Assembly: GCA_031400185.1 (NCBI GenBank) | Contig: JANNPN010000277.1 | Location: 1 to 8,406, forward strand | DNA: 8,406 bases | Direction of reading: 5' to 3' | Source: UTPRO1 sp031400185 | Lineage (GTDB): Bacteria > Desulfobacterota > Binatia > UTPRO1 | In this document: one piece after another, positions 1-6,297 of the stretch | How positions within the stretch are numbered: position 1 is the first letter of the stretch | How the letters are laid out: the number at the start of each line of letters is the position of its first letter | The notes under the pieces: generated by a model | Told to the model about the DNA's origin: nothing | What the model saw: the letters and a program-made list of their open reading frames with translations, nothing else | Databases searched by the model: none | Position numbers and translations under genes: made by a program

Positions 1-583
1 CATGCCCCTGCAGTGACCGCCGCGTCGCGAACGGGTGCGCGATGAAGCCGTCGGCGACCTCGCCGGCGAGCTCGATCATGCGCGGGCCGACGCCGCCGAG
101 GTAGATCGGGGGCGGCCCGAACGGGTTCGGGCCGGGGTCGAAGGCAGGGATCATGAGCGTGTGGCGATACATGGATCCCTCGAAGCGCAGCGGCGCCTTG
201 CCTTCCCACGCGGCCCAGATGGCGCGCGTCGCCTGCACGATCTCGCGCATGCGACGCACCGGCTCCGACCACGGCATGCCGAAGCGGCGCTCGACGTGCG
301 GGCGCACCTGCGTGCCGAGCCCGAGCAGGAAGCGGCCCCCGCTCAGCACCTGCAGGTCATAGCCCAGGTTCGCGAGCGTCATCGGGGTCCGCGCGAACGC
401 GATCGCGACCGCCGTGCCGAGCCGGAGGCGCGTCGTGTGCTCGGCGGCGACGGCGAGCGGCAGGAACGGGTCGTGCTTCGCCTCGAAGCTGAACGCACCG
501 TCGTAGCCGGCGCGCTCGAGCGCCGGGAACGTCGAGCGGGCGTCGCGCGGGTCCTCGAGCGGCGCGGTCGTGTAGATGCGCAT
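1..583 (-). CDS. Luciferase-like (LLM class) F420-dependent oxidoreductase, partial (3' end beyond window)
   Basis: The first 194 residues of a flavin/F420-dependent TIM-barrel oxidoreductase are visible; the C-terminal part lies outside the window. Seen in the sequence: an N-terminal strand followed by ALERAGYDGAFSFE (residues 21-34), a typical LLM beta-1/alpha-1 segment; the TRLRLGTAVA block (51-60); the LSGGRFLLGLG block (80-90); and PPPIYLGGVGPRMIELAGEVADG (from residue 157), the strand and helix that in this superfamily help form the cofactor phosphate pocket. Family knowledge: these blocks fit the F420-type branch (a TIGR03617-like protein) better than bacterial luciferase proper. The start ATG overlaps the stop of the upstream gene as TGATG and has no Shine-Dalgarno sequence, so translation is probably coupled. 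Cytoplasmic. It is the third gene of a leftward operon with an isomerase-like protein and a dehydrogenase, suggesting a catabolic redox step; the substrate is unknown. F420 rather than FMN use is inferred. Confidence 0.9.
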   Translation of the reverse strand, partial: MRIYTTAPLEDPRDARSTFPALERAGYDGAFSFEAKHDPFLPLAVAAEHTTRLRLGTAVAIAFARTPMTLANLGYDLQVLSGGRFLLGLGTQVRPHVERRFGMPWSEPVRRMREIVQATRAIWAAWEGKAPLRFEGSMYRHTLMIPAFDPGPNPFGPPPIYLGGVGPRMIELAGEVADGFIAHPFATRRSLQGH

Positions 584-1194
584 CAGGCGGACGCGGCCCG
601 GACGATCTCCTCCTCGACCTCGCGGAGGCGGTCCTTCCCGAAGTACATCTCGTCGCCGACGAAGAAGGCCGGGAGACCGAAAATGCCGCGGGCGACCGCG
701 CGCTCGGTGTTGGCGAGGAGCTGCTGCTTCACGTCGGCGTCCTGCGTCCGCGCAAGAAGGCGCGCGCCGTCGAGGCCGGACGCGTCGAGCACCGCCCGGA
801 CGACGGCCGCGTCGTCCATCTTCTTCGGCTCCGCCCACATGGCCCGCATGACCGCCTCCTCGTACGCCGGGAGCCGCCCGTCGAGCTCGGCCGCGACGGC
901 GCCGCGCATGATGAGCAGCGTGTTCACGGGGAAGTGCGGGTTCATCGTGAACTCCGAGAGCCCGTGGCGCGCGATGAACCGCTGCATCTCGAGCGTGTCG
1001 TACGCGAGCTTGTTCTGGACGTGCGCGAAGGCCTGGACCGGCGACTGGTTGTTGGTCGCCTTGAAGATGCCGCCGAGGAGCGCGGGGACGTGCACGAAGC
1101 GGGCCCCGGTGCGCTGCTCGATCGTCGGCAGCACGCGGTAGGCGAGGTAGGCGTTCGGACTGCCGAAGTCGAAGTAGAACTCGGGCGCGGTCAT
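583..1194 (-). CDS. DsbA-family protein resembling 2-hydroxychromene-2-carboxylate isomerase
   Basis: This is a 203-residue thioredoxin-fold protein of the DsbA/kappa-GST type. The N-terminal strand FYFDFGSPNAYLAYR (residues 6-20) contains the SP-x-x-YL motif. In 2-hydroxychromene-2-carboxylate isomerases the Ser there (Ser12 here) takes the place of the DsbA CxxC and activates glutathione. The C-terminal half has GIFGLPAFFVGDEMYFGKDRL (from residue 170) with the family's cis-Pro (Pro175). There is no CxxC, so it is not a disulfide oxidoreductase. No signal peptide; cytoplasmic. Length is normal for the family (about 200 residues). ATG at 1194 is chosen because the fold begins immediately after it. 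A GTG at 1203, overlapping the preceding stop as GTGA, is an alternative that adds three residues. It lies 5 nt after the dehydrogenase and overlaps the oxidoreductase by 1 nt. Isomerase chemistry on an aromatic or glutathione-linked intermediate is inferred. Confidence 0.9.
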   Translation of the reverse strand: MTAPEFYFDFGSPNAYLAYRVLPTIEQRTGARFVHVPALLGGIFKATNNQSPVQAFAHVQNKLAYDTLEMQRFIARHGLSEFTMNPHFPVNTLLIMRGAVAAELDGRLPAYEEAVMRAMWAEPKKMDDAAVVRAVLDASGLDGARLLARTQDADVKQQLLANTERAVARGIFGLPAFFVGDEMYFGKDRLREVEEEIVRAASA

Positions 1195-1199
1195 CGCGG

Positions 1200-1943
1200 T
1201 CACCACCGCTCGCTCGCCGGGCGGAGGTCGAGCTCGAACGTCCAGGCATCGCGGGTCTGCTGGTGGAGCTGCCAGTACGCGTCGGCGATCGAGTCGGGCC
1301 GCATGAGCTGGTCGGGCGCCAGCGCCTCGAGCGCCCCCTCGCCCTGGGCGGCGCGAATGCGGTCGCGGACGAACGCGGTGTCGACTCCGGCGTCGATCAC
1401 CAAATGCGCGACGTGGATGTTCTGCGGGCCGAGCTCGCGCGCCATGCTCTGCGCGACGGCGCGGAGCCCCGCCTTCGCCGCGGCGAACGCGGCGAAACCG
1501 GCCGCGCCCCGGAGGCTCGCGGTCGCGCCCGTGAAGAACAGCGAGCCGCGGCCGTGCGCGAGCATCGCGCGCGCGGCCTCGCGGCCGGTCAGGAACCCTC
1601 CGTAGCACGCCATCTCCCAGACCTTCCGGAAGACCCGCTCCGTCGTCTCGAGCACCGGGAAGTACACGTTCGCGCCGACGTTGAAGATGCACACCTCGAG
1701 CGGCGCGTGCGCGTCGGCTGCGCGGATGAAGGCGGCGACGTCGTCCTCCTTCCGTGCGTCGAGCCCGCGCCCGACACAACGTCCCCCGTCGGCCGCGATC
1801 GCCGCGACGAGCGGTGCCAGCTTCTCGCCGCCCCGCCGCCCGGCGAAAACCGTGTACCCCTCGCGCGCGAAGCGGCGCGCAATCGCGCTCCCGATGAAGT
1901 CGCCGGCGCCGACGACCGCGACCGTTGCCCGTCGTGGTTCCAT
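1200..1943 (-). CDS. Atypical short-chain dehydrogenase/reductase (Phe replaces catalytic Tyr)
   Basis: A 247-residue Rossmann-fold SDR of normal length. Seen: the nucleotide-binding loop VVGAGDFIGSAIARRF (10-25), a variant of TGxxxGxG; the NAG-like turn FNVGAN (87-92); LFFTGATASLRG (135-146) at the usual catalytic-Ser strand; and FAAAK (153-157) where classical SDRs have YxxxK. The proton-donating Tyr is therefore Phe153, the Lys157 is kept, and the usual Ser position reads Thr/Ala. Known: I recall one SDR subgroup with exactly this Phe substitution, so it is probably a family trait and not a mutation. NAD(P) binding is likely, but classical alcohol/ketone chemistry is doubtful. The ATG at 1943 is chosen because the Rossmann strand starts eight residues later; longer in-frame extensions upstream do not look like protein. 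First gene of the leftward operon, preceded by a palindrome with an embedded TTGACA. Substrate unknown. Confidence 0.92.
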   Translation of the reverse strand: MEPRRATVAVVGAGDFIGSAIARRFAREGYTVFAGRRGGEKLAPLVAAIAADGGRCVGRGLDARKEDDVAAFIRAADAHAPLEVCIFNVGANVYFPVLETTERVFRKVWEMACYGGFLTGREAARAMLAHGRGSLFFTGATASLRGAAGFAAFAAAKAGLRAVAQSMARELGPQNIHVAHLVIDAGVDTAFVRDRIRAAQGEGALEALAPDQLMRPDSIADAYWQLHQQTRDAWTFELDLRPASERW

Positions 1944-1951
1944 GCGCCCCC

Positions 1952-1984
1952 ATAAGTCGACGCCGCGATCCGGTGTCAACCGGA
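1952..1984 (-). promoter_or_regulatory. Predicted promoter with palindromic operator for the dehydrogenase operon
   Basis: On the minus strand TCCGGTTGACACCGGA (1984-1969) is a palindrome with perfect 6-nt arms (TCCGGT/ACCGGA) and a 4-nt centre. It contains a consensus -35 box, TTGACA (1979-1974). Sixteen nt further on is ACTTAT (1957-1952), a weak -10 matching 3 of 6 consensus bases, ending 8 nt before the ATG at 1943. Transcription from it would begin at or next to the start codon, giving a leaderless or nearly leaderless mRNA. A run of five Gs before the ATG is the only Shine-Dalgarno-like sequence. The palindrome over the -35 looks like a repressor operator; the regulator is not in the window. 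Confidence 0.45.
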
Positions 1985-2237
1985 CGCGCGACCTCGACCG
2001 CGCTCGCGCGTGACGACGCGGCGACTCGGAGGCGACCCACACGCCCTGGCAGATCACGCGGTGCTGCTGAGGCCGCGCGCCCGGCGCGGGCGCCATGGCG
2101 GACGCACTACGCGGTTTTCCCGCTTGATGCAGTGCCGAGGGTAGGTCATGCTCGATGCGTAATCGTATTGGCTTTCGTTTCGGCGCGTACCCCCGCTCCG
2201 ATTCCTGACTGAAGTTCCTGAACCCGGAGAAACCTCG
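1985..2237. other. Divergent intergenic spacer upstream of the cysteine-rich protein gene
   Basis: No supported gene lies here. The half next to the dehydrogenase is GC-rich and holds a possible 6-bp hairpin (GCGCCC 2077-2082 with GGGCGC 2088-2093). The half next to the secreted-protein gene is relatively AT-rich (about 2110-2220), as expected for a promoter. A weak candidate on the plus strand is TTGATG (2124-2129), 17 nt, then CATGCT (2147-2152); TAATCG and TATTGG around 2160-2170 are alternative -10 boxes. A Shine-Dalgarno GGAG (2226-2229) sits 8 nt before the ATG at 2238. The promoter assignment is tentative. Confidence 0.3.
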
Positions 2238-3143
2238 ATGCGCCGCAGTATCCTGCTGTTCCCCTTCGTCCTCCTGGCGATCGTCGCGCTCGCCGCGCCC
2301 GCCGCGCGAGCGGCGGACTGCGAGCAAACCCTCGCCGCCAAGTTCGCCAAGTTCACGCGTGCCCGCACGAAGCTCATGCAGCATTGTCGCGAGCTCGTGC
2401 TGCTCGGCCGCGCGCCGGGCCCGTGCCCCGACTACCGGACAACCGCGCAGATCGAAAAAGCGCGGGGCAAGCTCCGGCAAGCGGTCAACGAGGCGTGCGG
2501 CGGCGACGACAAGAGCTGCGGCGCCGGTGGCGACGACGTCGACCTCGCGACCATCGGCTGGAACGTCCCACAGTGTCCGGACTTCCAGGGGAGCGGCTGC
2601 ACCAACGCGATCGGTCATTGCGACGACGTTGCGGATTGTCTCGTATGCACCGGTGAAGCCGCCGTCGATACCGGCATCGCGCTCGTGTACGACGCATTGG
2701 ACCCAAGCCCGGCGCTCTCCGAGGTGGGTCGCTGCCAGAAGAGCCTCGGCCGGAGCGTTGCGCGCTACTTCGATGCCAAGACGAGCGCGCTCGCGGCCTG
2801 CGAGCACCACGACCTCGGCGGGCCCGCGACCGGCGCGTGCCCCGATCCCATAAAGACGGCGCCGCGAATCCTCCGCGCCGCGGAGAAGCTCGTGAACCGC
2901 ATCTGCAACGCATGCGGCTCGAACGACGACATCTGCGGCGGCGACGACATCCTCCCCGCGTGGATCGGTTTCCCGGCCACCTGCCCAGCCGTAACGCCGC
3001 CCGGCGGGAGCTCGTGCGCGCAGCCGATCACCCAGCTGATCGACCTCATCGAGTGCGTCCGCTGCGTCACCGACTTCCAGGTCGGCTGCCTCGACCCGCT
3101 CGCGGTGCCGCGCCTCAAGAGCTACCCGTCCGCGTGTCCGTGA
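2238..3143 (+). CDS. Exported cysteine-rich protein with two tandem copies of a ~138-residue domain
   Basis: I do not recognise a functional family. The 301-residue product begins with a Sec signal peptide: MRRS, a hydrophobic core (residues 5-20) and a likely cleavage site after ARA at residue 25. The rest is two copies of one domain (about 28-165 and 166-301). Cysteines in copy 1 at 28, 50, 63, 87, 94, 113, 121, 134 and 137 match copy 2 at 166, 188, 201, 226, 233, 249, 260, 273 and 276, with a near-constant offset of 136-139. Shared blocks are ACG plus an Asp-rich segment ending in C-G (87-100 / 226-237), IGWNVPQCP / IGFPATCP (106-114 / 243-250) and DCLVC / ECVRC. The mature chain has no membrane segment, so it is probably periplasmic or extracellular and disulfide-stapled. 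A helix-rich first half of each copy (FAKFTRARTKLMQHC; YFDAKTSALAAC) is suggested. GGAG lies 8 nt before the ATG. I recall similar repeats in Binatota-like genomes, function unknown. Confidence 0.9.
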   Translation: MRRSILLFPFVLLAIVALAAPAARAADCEQTLAAKFAKFTRARTKLMQHCRELVLLGRAPGPCPDYRTTAQIEKARGKLRQAVNEACGGDDKSCGAGGDDVDLATIGWNVPQCPDFQGSGCTNAIGHCDDVADCLVCTGEAAVDTGIALVYDALDPSPALSEVGRCQKSLGRSVARYFDAKTSALAACEHHDLGGPATGACPDPIKTAPRILRAAEKLVNRICNACGSNDDICGGDDILPAWIGFPATCPAVTPPGGSSCAQPITQLIDLIECVRCVTDFQVGCLDPLAVPRLKSYPSACP

Positions 3144-3167
3144 GCGACGGCGCGCGCTAGCTCACAA

Positions 3168-3180
3168 GGGAGACTCTCCC
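3168..3180 (+). terminator. Possible terminator hairpin after the cysteine-rich protein gene
   Basis: GGGAG-ACT-CTCCC forms a 5-bp stem with a 3-nt loop, 24 nt after the stop codon at 3141-3143. No T-run follows (CCCTTCG only), so it is a weak intrinsic terminator at best. It may instead mark the 3' end of a Rho-dependent transcript. Confidence 0.3.
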
Positions 3181-3198
3181 CCTTCGCCGCCGCCGCAA

Positions 3199-3211
3199 AG
3201 CCGCGTCGGCT
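3199..3211 (-). terminator. Possible terminator hairpin after mgtE
   Basis: Read on the minus strand, AGCCG-ACG-CGGCT is a perfect 5-bp stem with a 3-nt loop, followed only by TTGCGG. It lies about 50 nt past the mgtE stop (TAG at 3263-3261), in the gap between the two convergent genes. The stem is short and the T-tract nearly absent, so confidence is low. Confidence 0.3.
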
Positions 3212-3260
3212 CAACCCCCGGCTCGCTGCGCGCGCGGAGGGCGCGTCTGGGGTCAGCCTC

Positions 3261-4493
3261 CTAGGTCAGCAGCACGGTCGCGAGCCCGAGGAAGAGGCCC
3301 ATGCTCGCGACGTCCGTCGTGGTCGTGAGGAAGATGCTCGAGGCGGTCGCGGGATCGGCGCCGAGGCGGCGGAGAACGAGCGGCACGAGCGCGCCGAAGA
3401 CGCCGCTCGACACGCACGCGCCGATCATCGCGAGCAACACGATCAGCGCGAGGATCGGGGCGGCGGCGTCGCCCTTCGAGTAGGCGAAGAACAGCATCCC
3501 GAGCCCGGCGGTGATCCCGGTGCCGATGCCGTTCAGGAAGCCGAGCCACGCCTCCTTCGCGACGAGCTTCCGCGCCCCGGCCGACGTGAGCTCGCCGAGC
3601 GTGATGCCGCGGATCGTGACCGCCAGCGCCTGACAGCCCGTGTTGCCGGACTGCCCGGCGAGCACCGGCAGAAAGACCGCGAGCGCCACCACCTTGTCGA
3701 TCGTCTCCTCGAAGACGCCGACGACCGACGCCGCGATGAACGCGGTCAGCAGGTTGAACTGCAGCCAGGGGTGGCGGAACAGGAAGCTCCGCTGCCACGG
3801 CGTGGACACGCGCTCTTCCTTCTCGACGCCGACCATCTTCCCGGACTGCGCGCTGATCTCGAAGGCCTGGTGCTCGAAGAGCGTCTGGCCGCGCACGATG
3901 CCGACGAGACGACCGTCCTCCTCGCAGACCGGGTAGACCGGGTAGTGGCGCCGCAGGACGTCCTTCATCGCCTCGAGCACCGGGGTGCGGGGGCGGAGCG
4001 AGAACGGGTCGCGCAGCATGACGTCCGTGAGCGGCTGCTGCGGGTCGGCGAACAGGAGCTCGCGGAACACGATCACGCCGAGGAGACGCTGATGATCGTC
4101 GAGCACGTACCCGTACGTCACCATGGCGCGCCCGGTGAGCTCGCGGAGCACGGCAACGGCCTCGGCGACCGTCTGGTCGGGACGCAGTACGCCGAGCGGC
4201 GGGTCCATCAACCGGCCGACGCTCTCCTCGGGGTAGTCGACGTTCAGGTTCCACTGATCGCGCTTCTCCGCCGGCAGGAGCGCGAAGACCTGGCGACGCT
4301 TGGCCTCGGACAAGCGCCAGAGGATCTGCAACGCCAGGTCGGGATAGAAGTCGGCGAGTGCGTCGGCGACCGCCTGGTCGGGCTCGTGCTCGAGCAGCTC
4401 GACGGCCTCGCGCACCCCGCGCGTCAAGAGCTCCGCACCGAGCGGCGTGCGCGTGTGTGGCATCTCGGTTCCGGCCGGCGTGGCGTCGTCCAT
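3261..4493 (-). CDS. mgtE: MgtE-family magnesium transporter with shortened N domain
   Basis: A 410-residue inner-membrane Mg2+ channel/transporter. Order: a short helical MgtE N domain (about 24-90, containing AKRRQVFALLPAEKRDQW); a CBS pair (about 96-157 and 158-203); a linking helix; then about five membrane segments (roughly 246-262, 266-286, 316-335, 345-375, 385-409). Seen signatures: LQFNLLTAFIAASVVGVFEETI (from residue 244), PVLAGQSGNTGCQALAVTIRG (276-296) and TTTTDVASMGLF (390-401). The Asp394 there corresponds to the conserved pore Asp of characterised MgtE. In that family the N and CBS domains sense cytosolic Mg2+ and gate the pore. The ATG at 4493 is chosen because AAGGAGG (4508-4502) lies 8 nt upstream; starting at 4613 would add 40 low-complexity residues unlike any MgtE. 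The N domain is about 35 residues shorter than in the Thermus enzyme. Divergent from the PrsW-type gene. Confidence 0.95.
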   Translation of the reverse strand: MDDATPAGTEMPHTRTPLGAELLTRGVREAVELLEHEPDQAVADALADFYPDLALQILWRLSEAKRRQVFALLPAEKRDQWNLNVDYPEESVGRLMDPPLGVLRPDQTVAEAVAVLRELTGRAMVTYGYVLDDHQRLLGVIVFRELLFADPQQPLTDVMLRDPFSLRPRTPVLEAMKDVLRRHYPVYPVCEEDGRLVGIVRGQTLFEHQAFEISAQSGKMVGVEKEERVSTPWQRSFLFRHPWLQFNLLTAFIAASVVGVFEETIDKVVALAVFLPVLAGQSGNTGCQALAVTIRGITLGELTSAGARKLVAKEAWLGFLNGIGTGITAGLGMLFFAYSKGDAAAPILALIVLLAMIGACVSSGVFGALVPLVLRRLGADPATASSIFLTTTTDVASMGLFLGLATVLLT

Positions 4494-4501
4494 GCGTGCC
4501 C

Positions 4502-4544
4502 CCTCCTTCGCGCGCCTTCTAGCTCGCGCCATCGAGGAGGTCGA
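4502..4544 (-). promoter_or_regulatory. Predicted mgtE promoter and Shine-Dalgarno sequence
   Basis: On the minus strand TCGACC (4544-4539, 4 of 6 matches to TTGACA) is followed by exactly 17 nt and then TAGAAG (4521-4516, 4 of 6 matches to TATAAT). Transcription would begin near 4509, directly before AAGGAGG (4508-4502), leaving a leader of about 16 nt. A leader that short leaves no room for a Mg2+-sensing riboswitch (M-box), so control would be at the protein level or at the promoter. Confidence 0.4.
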
Positions 4545-4631
4545 CACGGCGCCGGGTGCGCTTGCGTCGACGGCGACCGGCGGCGCCTCGGATGGGCACG
4601 CAGCCCGCGGCATGTGCTACACGGGCGCGCC

Positions 4632-5513
4632 ATGCTGCCGGATGTCTCACGGTCGATGCCGCGCGCCGCACTCGTCGTCGCGGCCGTCGCCGCGCTCTAT
4701 CCGAGCGCGTGGTTCGTCCGGACGCTGACGGACGTTCCGGCGATGATCGTTCTGGCCGCCGCCGGGCCCGCGCTGCTCTATGCGCTCGCGATCGCCAGGA
4801 TCGATCGCGCGGATCCCGAGCCGCCGGGCGCGCTCGTCGCGGCGCTGCTCGCCGGAGCCGTGATCGCCGCGTTTCTCTCGCACACGGCGAACACGCGGCT
4901 CCTCGAGCTCGTCGGAACGCTCACGCGCGCGGAGCACGTGCGGCCGATCGCCGGCGGCTTCGGCGCGCCGGTCGTCGAGGAGCTCGCGAAGGCGGCGACG
5001 CTCGTGCTGCTGATCGTGCTCAGCCGCCGGTCCTTCGCGGGCACGCTCGACGGCATCGTCTATGGCGGGCTCGTCGGCGTCGGCTTCGCGTTCACGGAGA
5101 ACGTCGTCTACCTGACGTTTGCCGTGCTGCAGGGAGGAGAGTCGGGACTGTGGCGTGCCGTCTACGTCCGGGCCCTGCTCGGCGGGTGGAACCACGCGGC
5201 CTTCACCGCGACGACCGGCGCCGCGATCGGCTGGTCCTGGCAGACGGCACGGCCGGGCGGGCGCTGGCTCGTCCCCGCGGTCGGGCTCGCGCTCGCAACG
5301 CTACAGCACGTCGTATGGAATTCAGTGGCGGCGAGCGCCATCCAAGGCGCTCTCTGTGGACCCGAGCTCGCGGGCGGCCCGTGCCGGCCGGAGCCGAGCG
5401 AGACGAGCCTCTTCGTGGTGGTCCCGATCTTGACCGCGATCTTCATCGGCCCCGGCCTCGTGACGCTCGGCGCCATCGCGGCCCTGGCGCGCGGCCCCGA
5501 AAAATCCATTTGA
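4632..5513 (+). CDS. PrsW-family intramembrane metalloprotease
   Basis: A 293-residue polytopic membrane protein. Seen: a hydrophobic N-terminus (12-27) and segment 37-54; DRADPEPPGAL (58-68), resembling the D-x-x-EPEP loop of PrsW proteins; a hydrophobic segment 69-84; VVEELAKAATLVLL (114-127) with the EExxK motif (Glu116, Glu117, Lys120); GFAFTENVVY (151-160) with Glu156; WNHAAFTATTG (186-196) with His188; LQHVVWN (224-230) with His226; and a last segment 260-285. Paired Glu and His residues within membrane helices are what PrsW/CPBP-type proteases are expected to use for metal binding. Known: Bacillus PrsW cleaves an anti-sigma factor; the substrate here is unknown and no sigma/anti-sigma pair is visible. 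The ATG at 4632 has no Shine-Dalgarno; an in-frame ATG at 4656 is possible. TGCTACACG (4615-4623), an extended -10-like sequence, ends 8 nt before 4632. Divergent from mgtE, 86 nt before adk. Confidence 0.9.
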   Translation: MLPDVSRSMPRAALVVAAVAALYPSAWFVRTLTDVPAMIVLAAAGPALLYALAIARIDRADPEPPGALVAALLAGAVIAAFLSHTANTRLLELVGTLTRAEHVRPIAGGFGAPVVEELAKAATLVLLIVLSRRSFAGTLDGIVYGGLVGVGFAFTENVVYLTFAVLQGGESGLWRAVYVRALLGGWNHAAFTATTGAAIGWSWQTARPGGRWLVPAVGLALATLQHVVWNSVAASAIQGALCGPELAGGPCRPEPSETSLFVVVPILTAIFIGPGLVTLGAIAALARGPEKSI

Positions 5514-5599
5514 GGACTCGACCGCAACGCAATCGCATGTCATGTCTCTACACCCTACCGCTGCCGACCATTCCTGCCTACCTGAGGAGCGTGTAACGC

Positions 5600-6280
5600 A
5601 TGCCACTCAACCTGATCCTGATGGGCCCGCCCGGTGCCGGCAAAGGCACCCAAGCTTCGCGCCTGTCGCAGCACCTGCGCGTGCCGGCGATCTCGACCGG
5701 CGATCTGCTGCGCGACGAGGTGAAACGCGGCACGGCGCTCGGCGCCGACGCGAAGGGCTACATGGATCGCGGGGCGCTCGTCCCCGACTCCCTGATCATC
5801 GCCATCATCGAAGCGCGCCTCGAGCGCGACGACTGCAGCCGCGGCTTCATCCTCGACGGGTTTCCGCGCACGGTCGTCCAGGCCGAGGCGCTGGACCACG
5901 CGCTCCAGCGGTTCGGGTGGTCGCTGCACCGCGTCGGCAGCCTGACGGTGCCGACCGAAGAGGTCGTGCGGCGTCTCAGCGGCCGGCGGACCTGCCGCGA
6001 CTGCAGCACGCCGTATCATCTCGTGCTCGACCCGCCACTGAAGCTCGACACGTGCGACATCTGCGGCGGCGACCTGCAGCAACGCGACGACGACCACGCG
6101 GCCATCATCGCCGCCCGCCTCGAGGTGTACGCCCGCGACACCGCTCCCCTCCTCGACTACTACCGCGATCGCGGCTTGCTGGCCGAGATCGATGGCCGGG
6201 GCAAGCACGACGACGTGCTGGCCGCCCTGCTCTCCCATCTCAACGTCCCGGCGAACGGCTCTTCCCTCTCGGCGACCTGA
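5600..6280 (+). CDS. adk: Adenylate kinase (zinc-LID type)
   Basis: Adenylate kinase catalyses ATP + AMP to 2 ADP in the cytoplasm and is essential for nucleotide homeostasis. The 226-residue sequence has the P-loop GPPGAGKGTQ (9-18), the AMP-binding STGDLLRDE (32-40), GFILDGFPRT (82-91) and the C-terminal block RLEVYARDTAPLLDYY (173-188). The LID carries four cysteines, Cys132, Cys135, Cys152 and Cys155 (CRDC ... CDIC), so it should bind structural zinc, as in many long-form bacterial enzymes. QRDDD (161-165) supplies the expected LID/core arginine. It is slightly longer than the typical ~215 residues because of a polar tail after residue 215. GAGGAG (5584-5589) lies 10 nt before the ATG. 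In many bacteria adk sits in the secY ribosomal-protein cluster; here it lies between a PrsW-type protease and an amidase, so this may be a relocated or second copy. Confidence 0.96.
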   Translation: MPLNLILMGPPGAGKGTQASRLSQHLRVPAISTGDLLRDEVKRGTALGADAKGYMDRGALVPDSLIIAIIEARLERDDCSRGFILDGFPRTVVQAEALDHALQRFGWSLHRVGSLTVPTEEVVRRLSGRRTCRDCSTPYHLVLDPPLKLDTCDICGGDLQQRDDDHAAIIAARLEVYARDTAPLLDYYRDRGLLAEIDGRGKHDDVLAALLSHLNVPANGSSLSAT

Positions 6281-6297
6281 GCATTGTGGCACGGGCC

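Noticed and set aside
35..1141. Long plus-strand open frame antisense to the LLM oxidoreductase and isomerase genes
   Set aside because: Arg/Ala/Glu-rich, no recognisable domain; explained by GC-rich codon bias of the real minus-strand genes, which have clear motifs.
2637..3067. CxxC pairs in the cysteine-rich protein as haem-c or redox sites
   Set aside because: Neither CLVC nor CVRC is followed by His, and there is no thioredoxin-like context; structural disulfides are more likely.
4540..4571. Two GTCGAC hexamers 20 nt apart in the mgtE/PrsW spacer
   Set aside because: Six-base palindromes rich in GC are expected by chance here, and no longer symmetry surrounds them.
3771..4631. Upstream 287-codon extension of the PrsW frame, antisense to mgtE
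   Set aside because: The translation is Arg/Glu/His-rich shadow sequence with no domain; the real protein starts at 4632 or 4656.
4494..4631. Possible Mg2+ riboswitch upstream of mgtE
   Set aside because: The leader is too short and shows no extended conserved stems.
5537..5596. 19-residue open frame (MSCLYTLPLPTIPAYLRSV) just before adk
   Set aside because: It contains the adk Shine-Dalgarno site but has no ribosome site of its own and no attenuator-like structure; it could be chance.
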